DNA of 64,000 bases from Bacteroidota bacterium (GTDB lineage Bacteria; Bacteroidota; Bacteroidia; Flavobacteriales; Weeksellaceae), in the NCBI GenBank assembly GCA_023394415.1, contig JAEXAR010000013.1:1-64000 (forward strand), in the 5' to 3' direction. The first letter of the stretch is position 1. Each line of letters begins with the position of its first letter. Position numbers and translations under genes: made by a program. Under the pieces are notes generated by a model. It did no database searches, had not been told where the DNA came from, and saw only the letters and a list, made by a program, of their open reading frames with translations. Shown piece by piece: positions 33,852-43,831 of the stretch.

Positions 33852-34790
33852 ATGATTGAGGAGAGTAATTCGCAAAATACAGAAATCGTATTTTTTTATA
33901 ATGTAGAAAATTTGCTTCTTCCTGTTACATACAAGGAAAAGGTTGAAGGTGGTCTTAAAAACTGGGATAATAAACGTTATAGCAATAAGTTACATAAAAT
34001 TGCCCATGTTTTTGAAATTGTGAAAGAAAAAAAAGGTAGCCTCCCTTTCGTAATAGGGTTAAGTGAGATACAAGGTAAAAAACCTATTGTTGATTTACTA
34101 AATTTAGAACCCTTTAATAATGAATATGGTTTTGTGCATTATGAAAGTATGGATGAAAGAGGTGTAGATGTAGCTTTACTTTATTATAAAAACAAGGTGG
34201 AGATAATAGAATCGGAGCCCATTAGTTTTTTCTTTGAAATAGAGGATAATGATACGGAACACTATGATACTACAAGAGATGTTTTGTACTGCAAATTGAA
34301 ATTCCAGAATGAGATCATCAATTTTTTTGTATTGCATCTTCCTTCTAAAAGAGATTTGGATGTTAATAAACCGAAACGAAATTATATTTTAAAAGAGATA
34401 AAAGAAAGGATGAATGTTTTGAGGGAAAAAGAAGAATCAGTCGTGCTAATGGGTGATTTTAATGAAAATCCGGATGATGAAAATCTAAAAACAATTCTTT
34501 CTGATCATGATCTTTTTAATCCTTTTTTAGAGCTTTATAATAATAAGAACTATTCGACCTATCATCAAAGGTTTGGTTTGCTCTTCGACCAAATTATTAT
34601 GTCGGATGATTTTATAAATGGAAAGTCCAATTTAGTTTTTAAGTCTGCGGAAGTTTTCAACGATCTGAAAATTTCTAATTGGGATCGAAAATTTAAAGGC
34701 AGGCCTTTCCGCACATATGCAGGAACTAGGTATCTTGGCGGGTACAGTGATCATTTTCCTGTTTTAATTGAAATCAATAATAAACAATAA
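33852..34790 (+). CDS. Endonuclease/exonuclease/phosphatase-family protein
   Basis: The 312-residue protein is a DNase I-like metal-dependent hydrolase. The motifs are FYNVENLL (about residues 15-22), GLSEIQGK with the metal-binding Glu (about 69-76), VVLMGDFNENPDDENLK (about 198-214), and the terminal YSDHFPVLIEI with the catalytic Asp-His pair (about 298-308). It has no signal peptide, so it is probably cytoplasmic. The substrate (nucleic acid or a phosphoester) cannot be told. It is followed 31 bases later by an Lrp-type regulator on the same strand. Confidence 0.9.
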   Translation: MIEESNSQNTEIVFFYNVENLLLPVTYKEKVEGGLKNWDNKRYSNKLHKIAHVFEIVKEKKGSLPFVIGLSEIQGKKPIVDLLNLEPFNNEYGFVHYESMDERGVDVALLYYKNKVEIIESEPISFFFEIEDNDTEHYDTTRDVLYCKLKFQNEIINFFVLHLPSKRDLDVNKPKRNYILKEIKERMNVLREKEESVVLMGDFNENPDDENLKTILSDHDLFNPFLELYNNKNYSTYHQRFGLLFDQIIMSDDFINGKSNLVFKSAEVFNDLKISNWDRKFKGRPFRTYAGTRYLGGYSDHFPVLIEINNKQ

Positions 34791-34821
34791 AGAAAATTAG
34801 AAAACTAAACATTTTAATTAA

Positions 34822-35292
34822 ATGAAAAGTGCAAGTAATATAGATTATCAGTTGGATGCGATTGATAAGGAGATTATATATATGCTGATGGATAATGCTA
34901 AAACCTCTTTGGCACACATATCTAAAAATGTAGGAATCTCAACCACTGCTGTTCATCAAAGGATAAAAAAACTTGAACAGGCGGGTGTAATAGAAAATTC
35001 CATATCATTTCTTAATCCTAGAAAAGTGGGTTACAAGGTGGTTTCTTATATCGGTGTATTTTTGGATCAACCGAGCCATTATCAGGATGCAATAAAGGCA
35101 TTACAAGATGTGAACGAGGTGGTGGAAGCTCATTATACCACAGGAAATTATACCATATTTTTAAAAGTTTTGTGTAGGGATAATGATCATTTGATGCGCA
35201 TCCTCAATAAACTGCAAAAATTGAAAGGTGTAACCAGAACAGAAACATTTATCTCGCTTGAGCAAAGTATCAATAGACAGCTCAAGGTATAA
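34822..35292 (+). CDS. Lrp/AsnC-family transcriptional regulator
   Basis: The 156-residue protein begins with a DNA-binding helix-turn-helix (LDAIDKEIIYMLMDNAKTSLAHISKNVGISTTAVHQRIKKLEQAGVI, split at about residues 11-57). A C-terminal RAM ligand-binding and oligomerisation domain follows (about 70-150, with VVEAHYTTGNYTIFLKV). It probably senses an amino acid; target genes are unknown. It may be co-transcribed with the preceding gene. Confidence 0.94.
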   Translation: MKSASNIDYQLDAIDKEIIYMLMDNAKTSLAHISKNVGISTTAVHQRIKKLEQAGVIENSISFLNPRKVGYKVVSYIGVFLDQPSHYQDAIKALQDVNEVVEAHYTTGNYTIFLKVLCRDNDHLMRILNKLQKLKGVTRTETFISLEQSINRQLKV

Positions 35293-35354
35293 ATCAGATA
35301 AGAAATCAGAATTTAATAAATAATCATTAACGGAATGTTGATGATTATTTTTTT

Positions 35355-35362
35355 TAATTTTG
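35355..35362 (+). promoter_or_regulatory. -7 promoter element (TAATTTTG) for deoC
   Basis: It matches TAnnTTTG and lies 18 bases upstream of the ATG at 35381. A TTG at 35338-35340 is only 14 bases upstream, closer than usual. It overlaps an in-frame TTG at 35360, so that codon is unlikely to be the start. Confidence 0.45.
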
Positions 35363-35380
35363 CATAATAAAATCAATATT

Positions 35381-36121
35381 ATGGAAGTCAGTCAATATTT
35401 AGACTCAACTTATCTTAAAACACCGTCACAGTCAGGCTTATCAGGGGATGAGACCAAAGAAACGGTTTACAAACTTGCAGATGAGGCAGTTTCTCATAAA
35501 ATCTTTGCAGTGATGATTCGTCCAGATTATGTAAGAGAGGTGAAACAGTATTTAGAAGATAAAAATTCTAACGTTAAAGTGGGTACTGTAATCGGTTTTC
35601 ACGAAGGTACGTATACTACAAATGAAAAACTTACAGAAGCAAAAAAAGCAATTGAAGATGGTGCAGACGAACTTGATTTTGTTTTAAATTATACAGAATA
35701 TCTAAAGGGAAACCTAGACATGGTAAAAAATGAAGTGGTAGAGTGTACTAAAATCTGTCTTGAAAACAGTAAAACCGCAAAATGGATTATTGAAATTGCC
35801 GCACTTACCAATGAACAGATTGCTGATGTTACCAAACATATTTCCGATTGGGTTACTGATAATTTTGCAGGGAAGGAAGATATGGTTTTCGTGAAGTCTT
35901 CCACAGGATTTTATCAAACAGAAAATGGTAAACCAAACGGAGCAACCTTTGAAGGTATAAAAATTATGCTGGATCATGCGGGTAAACTTCCTGTAAAGGC
36001 TGCAGGTGGTGTGCGAACTCCTGATGATGCCGAAAAGATGATCAATATGGGTGTAAAACGTATAGGAACTTCATCAGCAACTGCACTGATAAAAAATGAA
36101 GAAACTTCAGAAGGGTATTAA
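35381..36121 (+). CDS. deoC: Deoxyribose-phosphate aldolase
   Basis: The 246-residue class I aldolase splits 2-deoxyribose 5-phosphate into glyceraldehyde 3-phosphate and acetaldehyde in deoxynucleoside salvage. The Schiff-base lysine is residue 172 in VFVKSSTGF. GTVIGFHEGTY (about residues 67-77) and the phosphate-binding KAAGGVRT (about 206-213) are typical. I chose the ATG at 35381 because the upstream in-frame TTG at 35360 lies inside the -7 element. It has a strong shared terminator. Confidence 0.95.
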   Translation: MEVSQYLDSTYLKTPSQSGLSGDETKETVYKLADEAVSHKIFAVMIRPDYVREVKQYLEDKNSNVKVGTVIGFHEGTYTTNEKLTEAKKAIEDGADELDFVLNYTEYLKGNLDMVKNEVVECTKICLENSKTAKWIIEIAALTNEQIADVTKHISDWVTDNFAGKEDMVFVKSSTGFYQTENGKPNGATFEGIKIMLDHAGKLPVKAAGGVRTPDDAEKMINMGVKRIGTSSATALIKNEETSEGY

Positions 36122-36144
36122 TATTAATCCGGATTGTATTTTAT

Positions 36145-36174
36145 AAAAAACCACGATTTTAATCGTGGTTTTTT
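36145..36174. terminator. Bidirectional terminator between deoC and the symporter
   Basis: AAAAAACCACGATT (36145-36158) pairs with AATCGTGGTTTTTT (36161-36174). The A and T runs allow termination on both strands. It reaches the stop codon of the convergent gene. Confidence 0.88.
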
Positions 36175-37394
36175 TAGGTGGTTTCTTCAAAATTTTCCCC
36201 TGAAATTTTTGTGACAAACATTGCTGCTACTGTATCACCTGTGGCATTAAGAACGGTAGCAAGCGGATCTACTAAAGTTCCAATAATCATAACTGCGGGT
36301 ATTGCTTCCTGCGGAAGTTGGTAAACAGAAATCATAAGCATCTCGCCAATATATCCTCCATTTGGTATGCCTCCAGCAACGATGCTTACAAAAACTGTGA
36401 TACCCAAAGCCAAGAGTAAATTCATAGGGTCGAAAAAATCTTTACCAATAATTAAAAATGCTACATAAATTTTGATGATGGATGACATTGATGAGCCATT
36501 CTTATGAAGTGTACTTCCAATAGGAATTACGATATTGGCTACAGATGAAGGGATACCTATTTTGTTGGCAGCAATTAAATTAGCGGGCATAGTTGCAAAA
36601 CTGCTACATGTACTAATGGCAGTAAGTGACGGGTAAATATTATTTTTCCAGAATTTTCTGATTCCATCTGTACCTTTTGCAATAAAAGCATAAATTGAAA
36701 AAAAGAGTAAAAAATACACAATTCCAGCGGCATAATAAAGTCCCAAAGGCTTAGCGTAAAATCCAAAAAGTTGAGGACCTACAGTAGCAACTTGATAGGC
36801 AAAATAAGCACCTAAACCTATTGGAGCAGCTTTCATCACGGTAAGTAACAGCTCTTTCATCACCTCGTATCCCGATGCGATGAAATTTTTAAAAACAATG
36901 CCACGAGATCCGGCTCTTCTCACAGCTGTTCCTGTAAGAAAAGAAAATATCAGCAATGCGAGCATATTTTGTCTTGAAAAAAGATTGGTAAACTCGCTTA
37001 CGGTGAAGAACTTTACTATAATATCACCCCAATTTTCTTTTTCGTCACTATTGTTTATAATTTCGTTAGGTTCCATTCCTACAGCCTGTGTTGGGAAAAA
37101 ATATACTGCAATAATGGTGAAGATTGCTGCCAGGAGTATGAAAAGAAGAAATGTAAAAATCATAGAAAATATAATTCTCCCAAATTTATTTTGTTGTTCT
37201 ACAGAGGCGATTGAATTTGCAACTGCAAAAAAAACTAGTGGAACTACACTTACAAATAAAAGATTAAGAAAAATGTCCCCCAAAGGTTTAAGATAAGCAA
37301 CGCTTTGAGGCAATAATATACCCACAAAACTTCCTATTGTGATACCGATAAGTAATAGAATAATACCGGAATAATTTTTGAAAACTTCCTTCAT
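36174..37394 (-). CDS. Dicarboxylate/amino acid:cation symporter (DAACS family)
   Basis: The 406-residue membrane protein has eight or so helices plus two re-entrant loops. AISTCSSFATMPAN (about residues 265-278) is the serine-rich hairpin, and the VDPLATVLNATGDTVAAMFV segment (about 375-394) has the conserved NATGD substrate and sodium site. It probably imports glutamate, aspartate or a C4-dicarboxylate with Na+ or H+. A -7 element lies at 37410-37417 on the minus strand. Confidence 0.93.
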   Translation of the reverse strand: MKEVFKNYSGIILLLIGITIGSFVGILLPQSVAYLKPLGDIFLNLLFVSVVPLVFFAVANSIASVEQQNKFGRIIFSMIFTFLLFILLAAIFTIIAVYFFPTQAVGMEPNEIINNSDEKENWGDIIVKFFTVSEFTNLFSRQNMLALLIFSFLTGTAVRRAGSRGIVFKNFIASGYEVMKELLLTVMKAAPIGLGAYFAYQVATVGPQLFGFYAKPLGLYYAAGIVYFLLFFSIYAFIAKGTDGIRKFWKNNIYPSLTAISTCSSFATMPANLIAANKIGIPSSVANIVIPIGSTLHKNGSSMSSIIKIYVAFLIIGKDFFDPMNLLLALGITVFVSIVAGGIPNGGYIGEMLMISVYQLPQEAIPAVMIIGTLVDPLATVLNATGDTVAAMFVTKISGENFEETT

Positions 37395-37409
37395 TAAATT
37401 ATTTTTATC

Positions 37410-37417
37410 AAATATAA
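37410..37417 (-). promoter_or_regulatory. -7 promoter element (TATATTTG) for the symporter
   Basis: On the minus strand it matches TAnnTTTG and lies 15 bases upstream of the ATG at 37394. Confidence 0.45.
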
Positions 37418-37489
37418 TGCATTATTGTCCGTTTAGTGCATAATTTTTGATGTGTAATTTAAAGTTTAATTTACTTGTTAAATTAATTA

Positions 37490-37497
37490 TATTTTTG
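37490..37497 (+). promoter_or_regulatory. -7 promoter element (TATTTTTG) for the T9SS type B protein
   Basis: It matches TAnnTTTG and lies 14 bases before the GTG start at 37512. Confidence 0.45.
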
Positions 37498-37511
37498 CTT
37501 AAAATTATCAG

Positions 37512-40500
37512 GTGAGAAATTTTTATTCGTCCCTTCTTTTCTTATTTGTATTTGTTTCAGAAATTCTGATCGCTCAGGTTTGTCCTACACTCACGGATAA
37601 TAATGGTATTCAAGATAATATCAATATCAATTGTTCTTATATTTCATCCAACAAATGTTTAGATTTAAAGGCTAACAATTTTAATCCTATTAATGATACT
37701 GGTAATTACGGAGTTTCTTCATTGGCATACGCACCTCAATTACCTTATAACTCAGGAACTGCAGTTGGTATCTATGAAGATGACAAGTATGTAAAGAGAA
37801 TAAGCTTTAATGATACCTCACTGTTTGGCAATACCCCTTTTAGTTTCAGCTTTTATGGAAATAGCTATCCATCGTTATTAATAAGCAGTAATAGTTTTAT
37901 AACCTTTAACCAACTATTTCAGGAAAATGATTATAGTACCGGCGATATTTCGGGACACCAAATTCCGGACGCTTATTTTCCTAGTTCATCAGTGTTTGGA
38001 GTGTTTCAGGATTTAGAATTTATTAAAGACCAAGGCTCTGAAATTTATTATAAAGTAGATGGTGTTGCACCTTGTCGTACTCTTACCATCAGCTTTTATA
38101 AAGGTAAAATTGTAGGAACCGATCAATTTATTACCTCACAAATTGTTTTGCACGAATACAGCAATAAAATTGATGTATTTGTTGAGAGCAAACCCTTACC
38201 TCAATTAACTGCAAGACATAGGGAGTCATTAATAGGAATTACCGGTGAAAAAAGCGTAGGTATAGCAGCTCCTGGAAGAAATACCGGGATTTGGAGCGCA
38301 AGTAATGAAGGCTGGCAATTTACTCCTAATGGGACTTTAATAAATCCAACTTACCAATGGTATAAGGATGGTGTTTTGATTGACCTTTGGGATTTCACAA
38401 ACGTCAAGAACGTTACTGTATGTCCTGTAAATCCTGTAGAGGTTTATACTGTAAAAGCTAACTATAAATTATCAAACGGTAATGTTATTTCTTATTCTAA
38501 AGATATTAAAATAACTTATGATTCCACATATCCCTTAACGAAAGACTTTACAAAAACATTTTGTAGTGGAGACAATTCACCGGTGTATCAAAGTAATTTT
38601 TATTCGGATTTAACTTCTAATCCTGTTGCAAATTTCAATTTTAAATTTTACAGTTCCAATGCTAATGCAATAGCAGGAGGTACTCCTAACTTTGATCCAG
38701 CACTACCTCTTAATAAGAGTCTAACTTATTATGTTCGTGTAGAGAATAAAAATGATCCTTCTTGTTACAGAATTGCGATATTGAAATTAGGAGATCCATT
38801 ATCAGCATTGCTCACAACTACTGTTCAAATATGTGACGCGAATAACGATGGTACTGAAAAGAATTATCAATTGTCGAATCTCTTATGCCAGCTCTTTAGT
38901 GGATTGCAATATACAGATCCCAAATTTTACATCGACGCCTCTACGATTCCCGTAACAACTGCAGATTTAACAACTTCCAGTAAAATCTTCGTAGAAGTGA
39001 ACACGAGTTGTGGCTTAGTAAAATATGGACCAATAAACATTAATTTTTCTTCCGGGCCAAATGTAAATACTATTACTAATCCGGTTAATATTAATCTTTG
39101 TGATGTGGTTACCAACGGTAATTCGTCCGGCATTGAAACCAATTTCGACTGGAAAGAATATTTTGCTCAGAACGGGATTATCATTTCTAATGACCCCGGT
39201 GTATCAAAAATTACATTTTATGTCAGCGAAGACAACGCAAAATCAGGTAGTGGGCAACTTACTTATATCAGTGAAGGCATTCCAAATGCTGAACCAGCTT
39301 TAGATTATGTGTATTATGTATATGCAAGAGTTGAATATCCTATGACCAATACCTGTTTTGGAAGTTGCTATTCTGTAGCCAAAATTCCTGTACGGGTAAA
39401 GTTCAATAAGATTATTTTGAATGTTAAAGATAAAGATACCGACAACATTCCTGATAATCCTGAAATTTTTGATGATGAAGATGCGGATATATATTATTGT
39501 AAAGATGGCCCTCGAAATGTAGATTTAGAAGCGGATTCTAAATCTATTATAACCATTACTAATCCGATGAATGGAAATGGTTTAACCATTACTTATCATA
39601 ATACGCTTGCGGAAGCTGATGACCTTAATAATCCGGGAATTTCAAAAAATCAAACCATTCCTAATGTTGTTTTAAAATCGTTTTACATCAGATACAGATA
39701 CTCAAATAGTAATTGTTATGTCATAAAGAAACTTAATTATGACTATGGTCAGTTTTATGTCAGAAGTACTGTAAGCCTGTGTGCTGGTTCAGCTGGTTCC
39801 TCAATCACTGTTATTTTGGCCAATTATAACAATTATATATTGGAACCAATGTTTTATCAGAATCCCAGACCCACAATTGAGTATTTTAGTGATGCTGCAG
39901 CAACCAACGCCATTACTCAAATAACAATGTCAGGATCATCGGTAACTGTATATGCTAAAGTTACACTGGGATTAGTTCCGGGTTGTTCAGAGGTTTTTCC
40001 TGTTGTTTTCAGTCCTCGTACAACACCTGAATTATTAAAATCCTCTATCACAATTTATTCTTATTGCGATAATAATAATGATGGTGTAGAATATTATGAC
40101 CTCACGACATTAGAATCGCAGATTATAGATTTATCAACTGGACCTTATACAATAGAATATTTTAAAAATTTTAACGCTGTAAATAATACTCTTTCAGGAT
40201 TTATTCCGCGGAGCTTAGCTCAGAGATATACTCTTACTGACGGTGGAAAAGTATATGTGGCTTTTCATAAAGATGGTTGCTATTCAAAAGCAGAAATAAA
40301 TTTCAGTGTAAACCTTCAAAAAACTATTGAACTCATTAATGATATAGATGTTGCTTTAATTCAATGCAATATTACAGGTCAGGTTTCAAATTTTAATCTT
40401 AATGATGCCATCCCCAAACTTTACAGTTTTAATAATCCTCCTTATGCTCAAACGATAAAAAGTGTTAAGTTTTATGAATCTGAAAGTGATGCCGGCAAAG

Positions 40501-43148
40501 ATATTAATGCTATAACGACTCCTGATAATTACCCAGTTTATAAAACCCAGCCTAGGAAAGTAATTTGGGCCAGATTCGAGACCAATAATGGTTGTTATAG
40601 TACTCAAGAATTTGTTCTTAGAATTATTGAATCTATAAGTTTTACGGGAGGTCCTTCAAACATTGCACTTTGTGATGATAATTTTGACGGTATATATTCT
40701 TTTAACTTACGCGAATGGTTAAATATCCAAATTAAAAACAGTAAACCAGGAGCAAGCTTCTTGTCTGATTATGATGCAACTATCGGAGCAACTTATACTT
40801 TCTATAGAAATAGTGCCCCTTCAGTTCCGTTAACTCCAGCCGAAGAAGCTTCATTTGTAGCAGACGCCACTAATAATTCTATAATATTAAGAGCTGACGG
40901 AAACGGATGTTCAACAACCTTAAATATCACTTTTAGCTTTAACCCAATTCCAGTTTATACATTTAATCATCCTGCGGTTTGCAAAGTGGGTGATATTATT
41001 GATCTCACTGTTTATGAATCCGATCCTCAAATGGCAGGAGGTATAACTTATGAGTATTACAAATCGGAAAATGATTTAATAAACGGTGCGAATAAAATAT
41101 CAAATCCAAAACAATATCCTTATGAAGGCATAACACCAATTTATGCTAAGGTAATTAGAAGTACAGGAACTTGTAATGCGAAAGCTATTATAAACTTAAG
41201 TATTGAACCAGTAACTCTAAAAACGTCTCAACTTAATATTAACCTTTCTTGCGATAACAATAATGATGGTAAAGAAATTATAGATCTTACCACATACCAG
41301 AGCCAATTTATTGATAATAGTATGAATTATACATTCTATTATTATACTGCAGATCCTGGCTCAAATATTTATTCCAATCAACTTACAGCAACAGAAATTC
41401 AGAATTTTTCTGTGGATAAGGATATGACTGTTTATGTAGCAGTAGTAAGCAATACTCCATCAAAGTGCTATGCAATTGGAACTATAAATTTTAAAGCCAA
41501 TTTTCAGAAATCAGTTGTTCTTAATGATAATGTATTGTTAATTCAATGTAATAGCGGAGCTTCATCAACATTTTTTGATCTTACACAAGCTATTTCTAAA
41601 TTATACGGTACTTCTAATACGCCTTATTCTACAACGGTTCAAGATGTTAGTTTCTTTGAAACGCAAGCAGATGCTGAAAAAAATATTAATGCAATTGCCA
41701 ACAAAACAAACTATCCGGTTTCAAATACTTTAGCTTCCAAAATTGTTTGGGCAAGGTTTACCACTACATCCGGATGTTATTCTACCAAAGCATTTACTTT
41801 AAAACCAATTAATAATTTGGCTTTTACCAATGCTTCACCTACAGTAAGTCTGTGTGATGATAATCTTGACGGTATTTACACTTTTGATTTGAAAAATTGG
41901 TTATCTCAACAACTATCAGGAAGTATTGCAACATCAAGTTTTTTAACCGATTATGATGCAACTTTAGCAGCAAACTATGCTTTTTATTATAAAATAACAG
42001 ATACCACACCTTTAACAGCAACTGAAGAACAGAATTTCCAACCAAAACCCGGAACTACAACAAGCGTCTATCTAAAATCTACTTTAAATAACTGTACAGC
42101 GGTTCTAAAACTTAATTTTAGTTTTACCAATTCTACAGTTTATGCTTTCACGCATCCACCAATTTGTAAAGAGGGAGAGACATTTAATCTGACGATGTTC
42201 CAGCAAGATGCGCAACTTCAACCTGCCACTTCTTTTGAATATTATAAATCACAGAGTGATTTGGCGAATGGTGTTAATAAGATTACAAATCCTTCGCAAT
42301 ACGCTTATGAAGGAATTAATACCATTTATGTGAAGGTTCTAATGGGGACATCTTGTCCGGTAAAAGCAACCATCAGTTTGGCTTTGAAACCGTCTCCTGT
42401 ATTTAGTGTTCCATCTGTTTATTATTTCTGTGAAGGCTCATCTGTAGAAATTATGGCTAATGTTTCTCAGATTTATGCAGCAGGTTTGAAACCACAAACT
42501 TATATTTGGACATTGCCTGATGGTACTAAAGTCACTAATCAATACCCTAATTCTACTTATAATGCAACAACCGCAGGTAATTACTCATTAACCATTGTGG
42601 CAGATAATGGTTGCGCCAGTACAGTAAATTTTGCAGTGAAGGCTTATGATGCTCCTCAGATCTACAAACTTGCAGTAGAAGGAAATAAGGTAACCGTATT
42701 GGCAACTTCACCAAATAAAAACAGAAAAGTACTTTACACTTACGATGGTTTCGGAACTTGGCAAGAAAGTTATATTTTCTATAATGTTCCGGCTGGTGTA
42801 AGAACGTTTTATGTACGATATGAAGACAATTTTACGGAAGATAATTGTGTTCCAAAGCCAATGTCTGTCACTATTCTTCAAAATATGAATTATATAACGC
42901 CAAATGGTGATGGTTATAATGATACGTGGAAAGTCTCTAATATTCAGGATATTGGAAATGGAAATGCATCTGTACAGATTTTTGACCGATATAATAAATT
43001 AGTATTCCAAAAAGAAAGTAATACCGAAATTATTTGGGATGGTCATTATGGTGGTAGAGTTCTTCCTACAGACACCTATTGGTATATCCTAAAATTGCCT
43101 GATGGAAGAGTTCTTACAGGATGGATTTTGCTTAAAAATCGAGACTAA
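37512..43148 (+). CDS. Giant secreted protein with T9SS type B sorting domain
   Basis: The 1878-residue product starts at GTG with a signal peptide (to about residue 22). A nidogen-like or lectin-like beta region covers about 60-270. Many immunoglobulin-like repeats follow; recurrent motifs are LCDDNxDGIY and CDNNNDG followed by DLTT. Two long blocks (about residues 840-1236 and 1237-1628) are clear tandem duplicates. The C-terminal domain (about 1790-1878, NYITPNGDGYNDTWKV, QIFDRYNKLVF, DTYWYIL) is the gliding-motility-associated type B signal that SprF-linked type IX secretion recognises. It is probably a surface adhesin; the ligand is unknown. Confidence 0.93.
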   Translation: MRNFYSSLLFLFVFVSEILIAQVCPTLTDNNGIQDNININCSYISSNKCLDLKANNFNPINDTGNYGVSSLAYAPQLPYNSGTAVGIYEDDKYVKRISFNDTSLFGNTPFSFSFYGNSYPSLLISSNSFITFNQLFQENDYSTGDISGHQIPDAYFPSSSVFGVFQDLEFIKDQGSEIYYKVDGVAPCRTLTISFYKGKIVGTDQFITSQIVLHEYSNKIDVFVESKPLPQLTARHRESLIGITGEKSVGIAAPGRNTGIWSASNEGWQFTPNGTLINPTYQWYKDGVLIDLWDFTNVKNVTVCPVNPVEVYTVKANYKLSNGNVISYSKDIKITYDSTYPLTKDFTKTFCSGDNSPVYQSNFYSDLTSNPVANFNFKFYSSNANAIAGGTPNFDPALPLNKSLTYYVRVENKNDPSCYRIAILKLGDPLSALLTTTVQICDANNDGTEKNYQLSNLLCQLFSGLQYTDPKFYIDASTIPVTTADLTTSSKIFVEVNTSCGLVKYGPININFSSGPNVNTITNPVNINLCDVVTNGNSSGIETNFDWKEYFAQNGIIISNDPGVSKITFYVSEDNAKSGSGQLTYISEGIPNAEPALDYVYYVYARVEYPMTNTCFGSCYSVAKIPVRVKFNKIILNVKDKDTDNIPDNPEIFDDEDADIYYCKDGPRNVDLEADSKSIITITNPMNGNGLTITYHNTLAEADDLNNPGISKNQTIPNVVLKSFYIRYRYSNSNCYVIKKLNYDYGQFYVRSTVSLCAGSAGSSITVILANYNNYILEPMFYQNPRPTIEYFSDAAATNAITQITMSGSSVTVYAKVTLGLVPGCSEVFPVVFSPRTTPELLKSSITIYSYCDNNNDGVEYYDLTTLESQIIDLSTGPYTIEYFKNFNAVNNTLSGFIPRSLAQRYTLTDGGKVYVAFHKDGCYSKAEINFSVNLQKTIELINDIDVALIQCNITGQVSNFNLNDAIPKLYSFNNPPYAQTIKSVKFYESESDAGKDINAITTPDNYPVYKTQPRKVIWARFETNNGCYSTQEFVLRIIESISFTGGPSNIALCDDNFDGIYSFNLREWLNIQIKNSKPGASFLSDYDATIGATYTFYRNSAPSVPLTPAEEASFVADATNNSIILRADGNGCSTTLNITFSFNPIPVYTFNHPAVCKVGDIIDLTVYESDPQMAGGITYEYYKSENDLINGANKISNPKQYPYEGITPIYAKVIRSTGTCNAKAIINLSIEPVTLKTSQLNINLSCDNNNDGKEIIDLTTYQSQFIDNSMNYTFYYYTADPGSNIYSNQLTATEIQNFSVDKDMTVYVAVVSNTPSKCYAIGTINFKANFQKSVVLNDNVLLIQCNSGASSTFFDLTQAISKLYGTSNTPYSTTVQDVSFFETQADAEKNINAIANKTNYPVSNTLASKIVWARFTTTSGCYSTKAFTLKPINNLAFTNASPTVSLCDDNLDGIYTFDLKNWLSQQLSGSIATSSFLTDYDATLAANYAFYYKITDTTPLTATEEQNFQPKPGTTTSVYLKSTLNNCTAVLKLNFSFTNSTVYAFTHPPICKEGETFNLTMFQQDAQLQPATSFEYYKSQSDLANGVNKITNPSQYAYEGINTIYVKVLMGTSCPVKATISLALKPSPVFSVPSVYYFCEGSSVEIMANVSQIYAAGLKPQTYIWTLPDGTKVTNQYPNSTYNATTAGNYSLTIVADNGCASTVNFAVKAYDAPQIYKLAVEGNKVTVLATSPNKNRKVLYTYDGFGTWQESYIFYNVPAGVRTFYVRYEDNFTEDNCVPKPMSVTILQNMNYITPNGDGYNDTWKVSNIQDIGNGNASVQIFDRYNKLVFQKESNTEIIWDGHYGGRVLPTDTYWYILKLPDGRVLTGWILLKNRD

Positions 43149-43765
43149 ATTGTCCATTGATCATTGATGATGGCGATGAGGTAATGCTTCCCGTTTAGTT
43201 CTTCAAAAACAAATCGAAGTGAGTTCCAATCCATTTCTGGATATTTTTCAGTTCCCGGGATGTAATTTTCGGTGAACAGGTGTTTAGGATATGTTTCTTC
43301 TAAATTATTAAGTGAATTTCCGCTTCCTTGAAAGACTTTGTAAGTGTATTGTGATTGGGTATAATCTTTTTTGAAAACCCACGTTTCCAGATAGTCTTTT
43401 ATAGAAAGTATCAACGGTTCACCACTTCCGTCTCTGCTTCCCCAAGTGAATTTTACATTAGTGGAGATGTATTTTTCAAAATCTTTTTTTCTGAAAATCT
43501 TGTTTTCAGGATTTAGATAAGCGTACATCGAGAACCGAACACCTTTTTCAGGATGAATGTAGCTTAAAAATTGGGTGTAGTTTCTTGATTTTAAGGCTTG
43601 AAGTATCTCGTCGTTCAGAATTTTTATTTGTTCTTCTGTTGTGATTTTCTTTGAAATATCAGTCGATTTTTCGCTTTTGATTACTGAAGTTTTGTGTCCT
43701 GAAGGAATCTCTTTTTTACAGGAAAAGCAAGTAAGTAAAACGATAAAATAAAAAGGAACTTTCAT
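43145..43765 (-). CDS. Lipoprotein of unknown function
   Basis: The 206-residue protein has a lipoprotein signal with lipobox LLTCFSC (Cys at about residue 16), then a linker and a folded domain (about 45-206) that may be NTF2-like. No family is named with confidence. Its stop codon overlaps the stop of the giant T9SS gene on the other strand (43145-43148), so the two genes converge without a spacer. Confidence 0.8.
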   Translation of the reverse strand: MKVPFYFIVLLTCFSCKKEIPSGHKTSVIKSEKSTDISKKITTEEQIKILNDEILQALKSRNYTQFLSYIHPEKGVRFSMYAYLNPENKIFRKKDFEKYISTNVKFTWGSRDGSGEPLILSIKDYLETWVFKKDYTQSQYTYKVFQGSGNSLNNLEETYPKHLFTENYIPGTEKYPEMDWNSLRFVFEELNGKHYLIAIINDQWTI

Positions 43766-43831
43766 AATAATATTTTAATAGTGAAAACAAATATCAGACC
43801 TCAATTACTACAATAAACCTACCTTTGTATT

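Noticed and set aside
37512..43148. Possible fusion or misassembly because of internal repeats in the giant protein
   Set aside because: The frame is open throughout, the two long copies differ at many positions, and large repeat-rich type B proteins are usual in flavobacteria.
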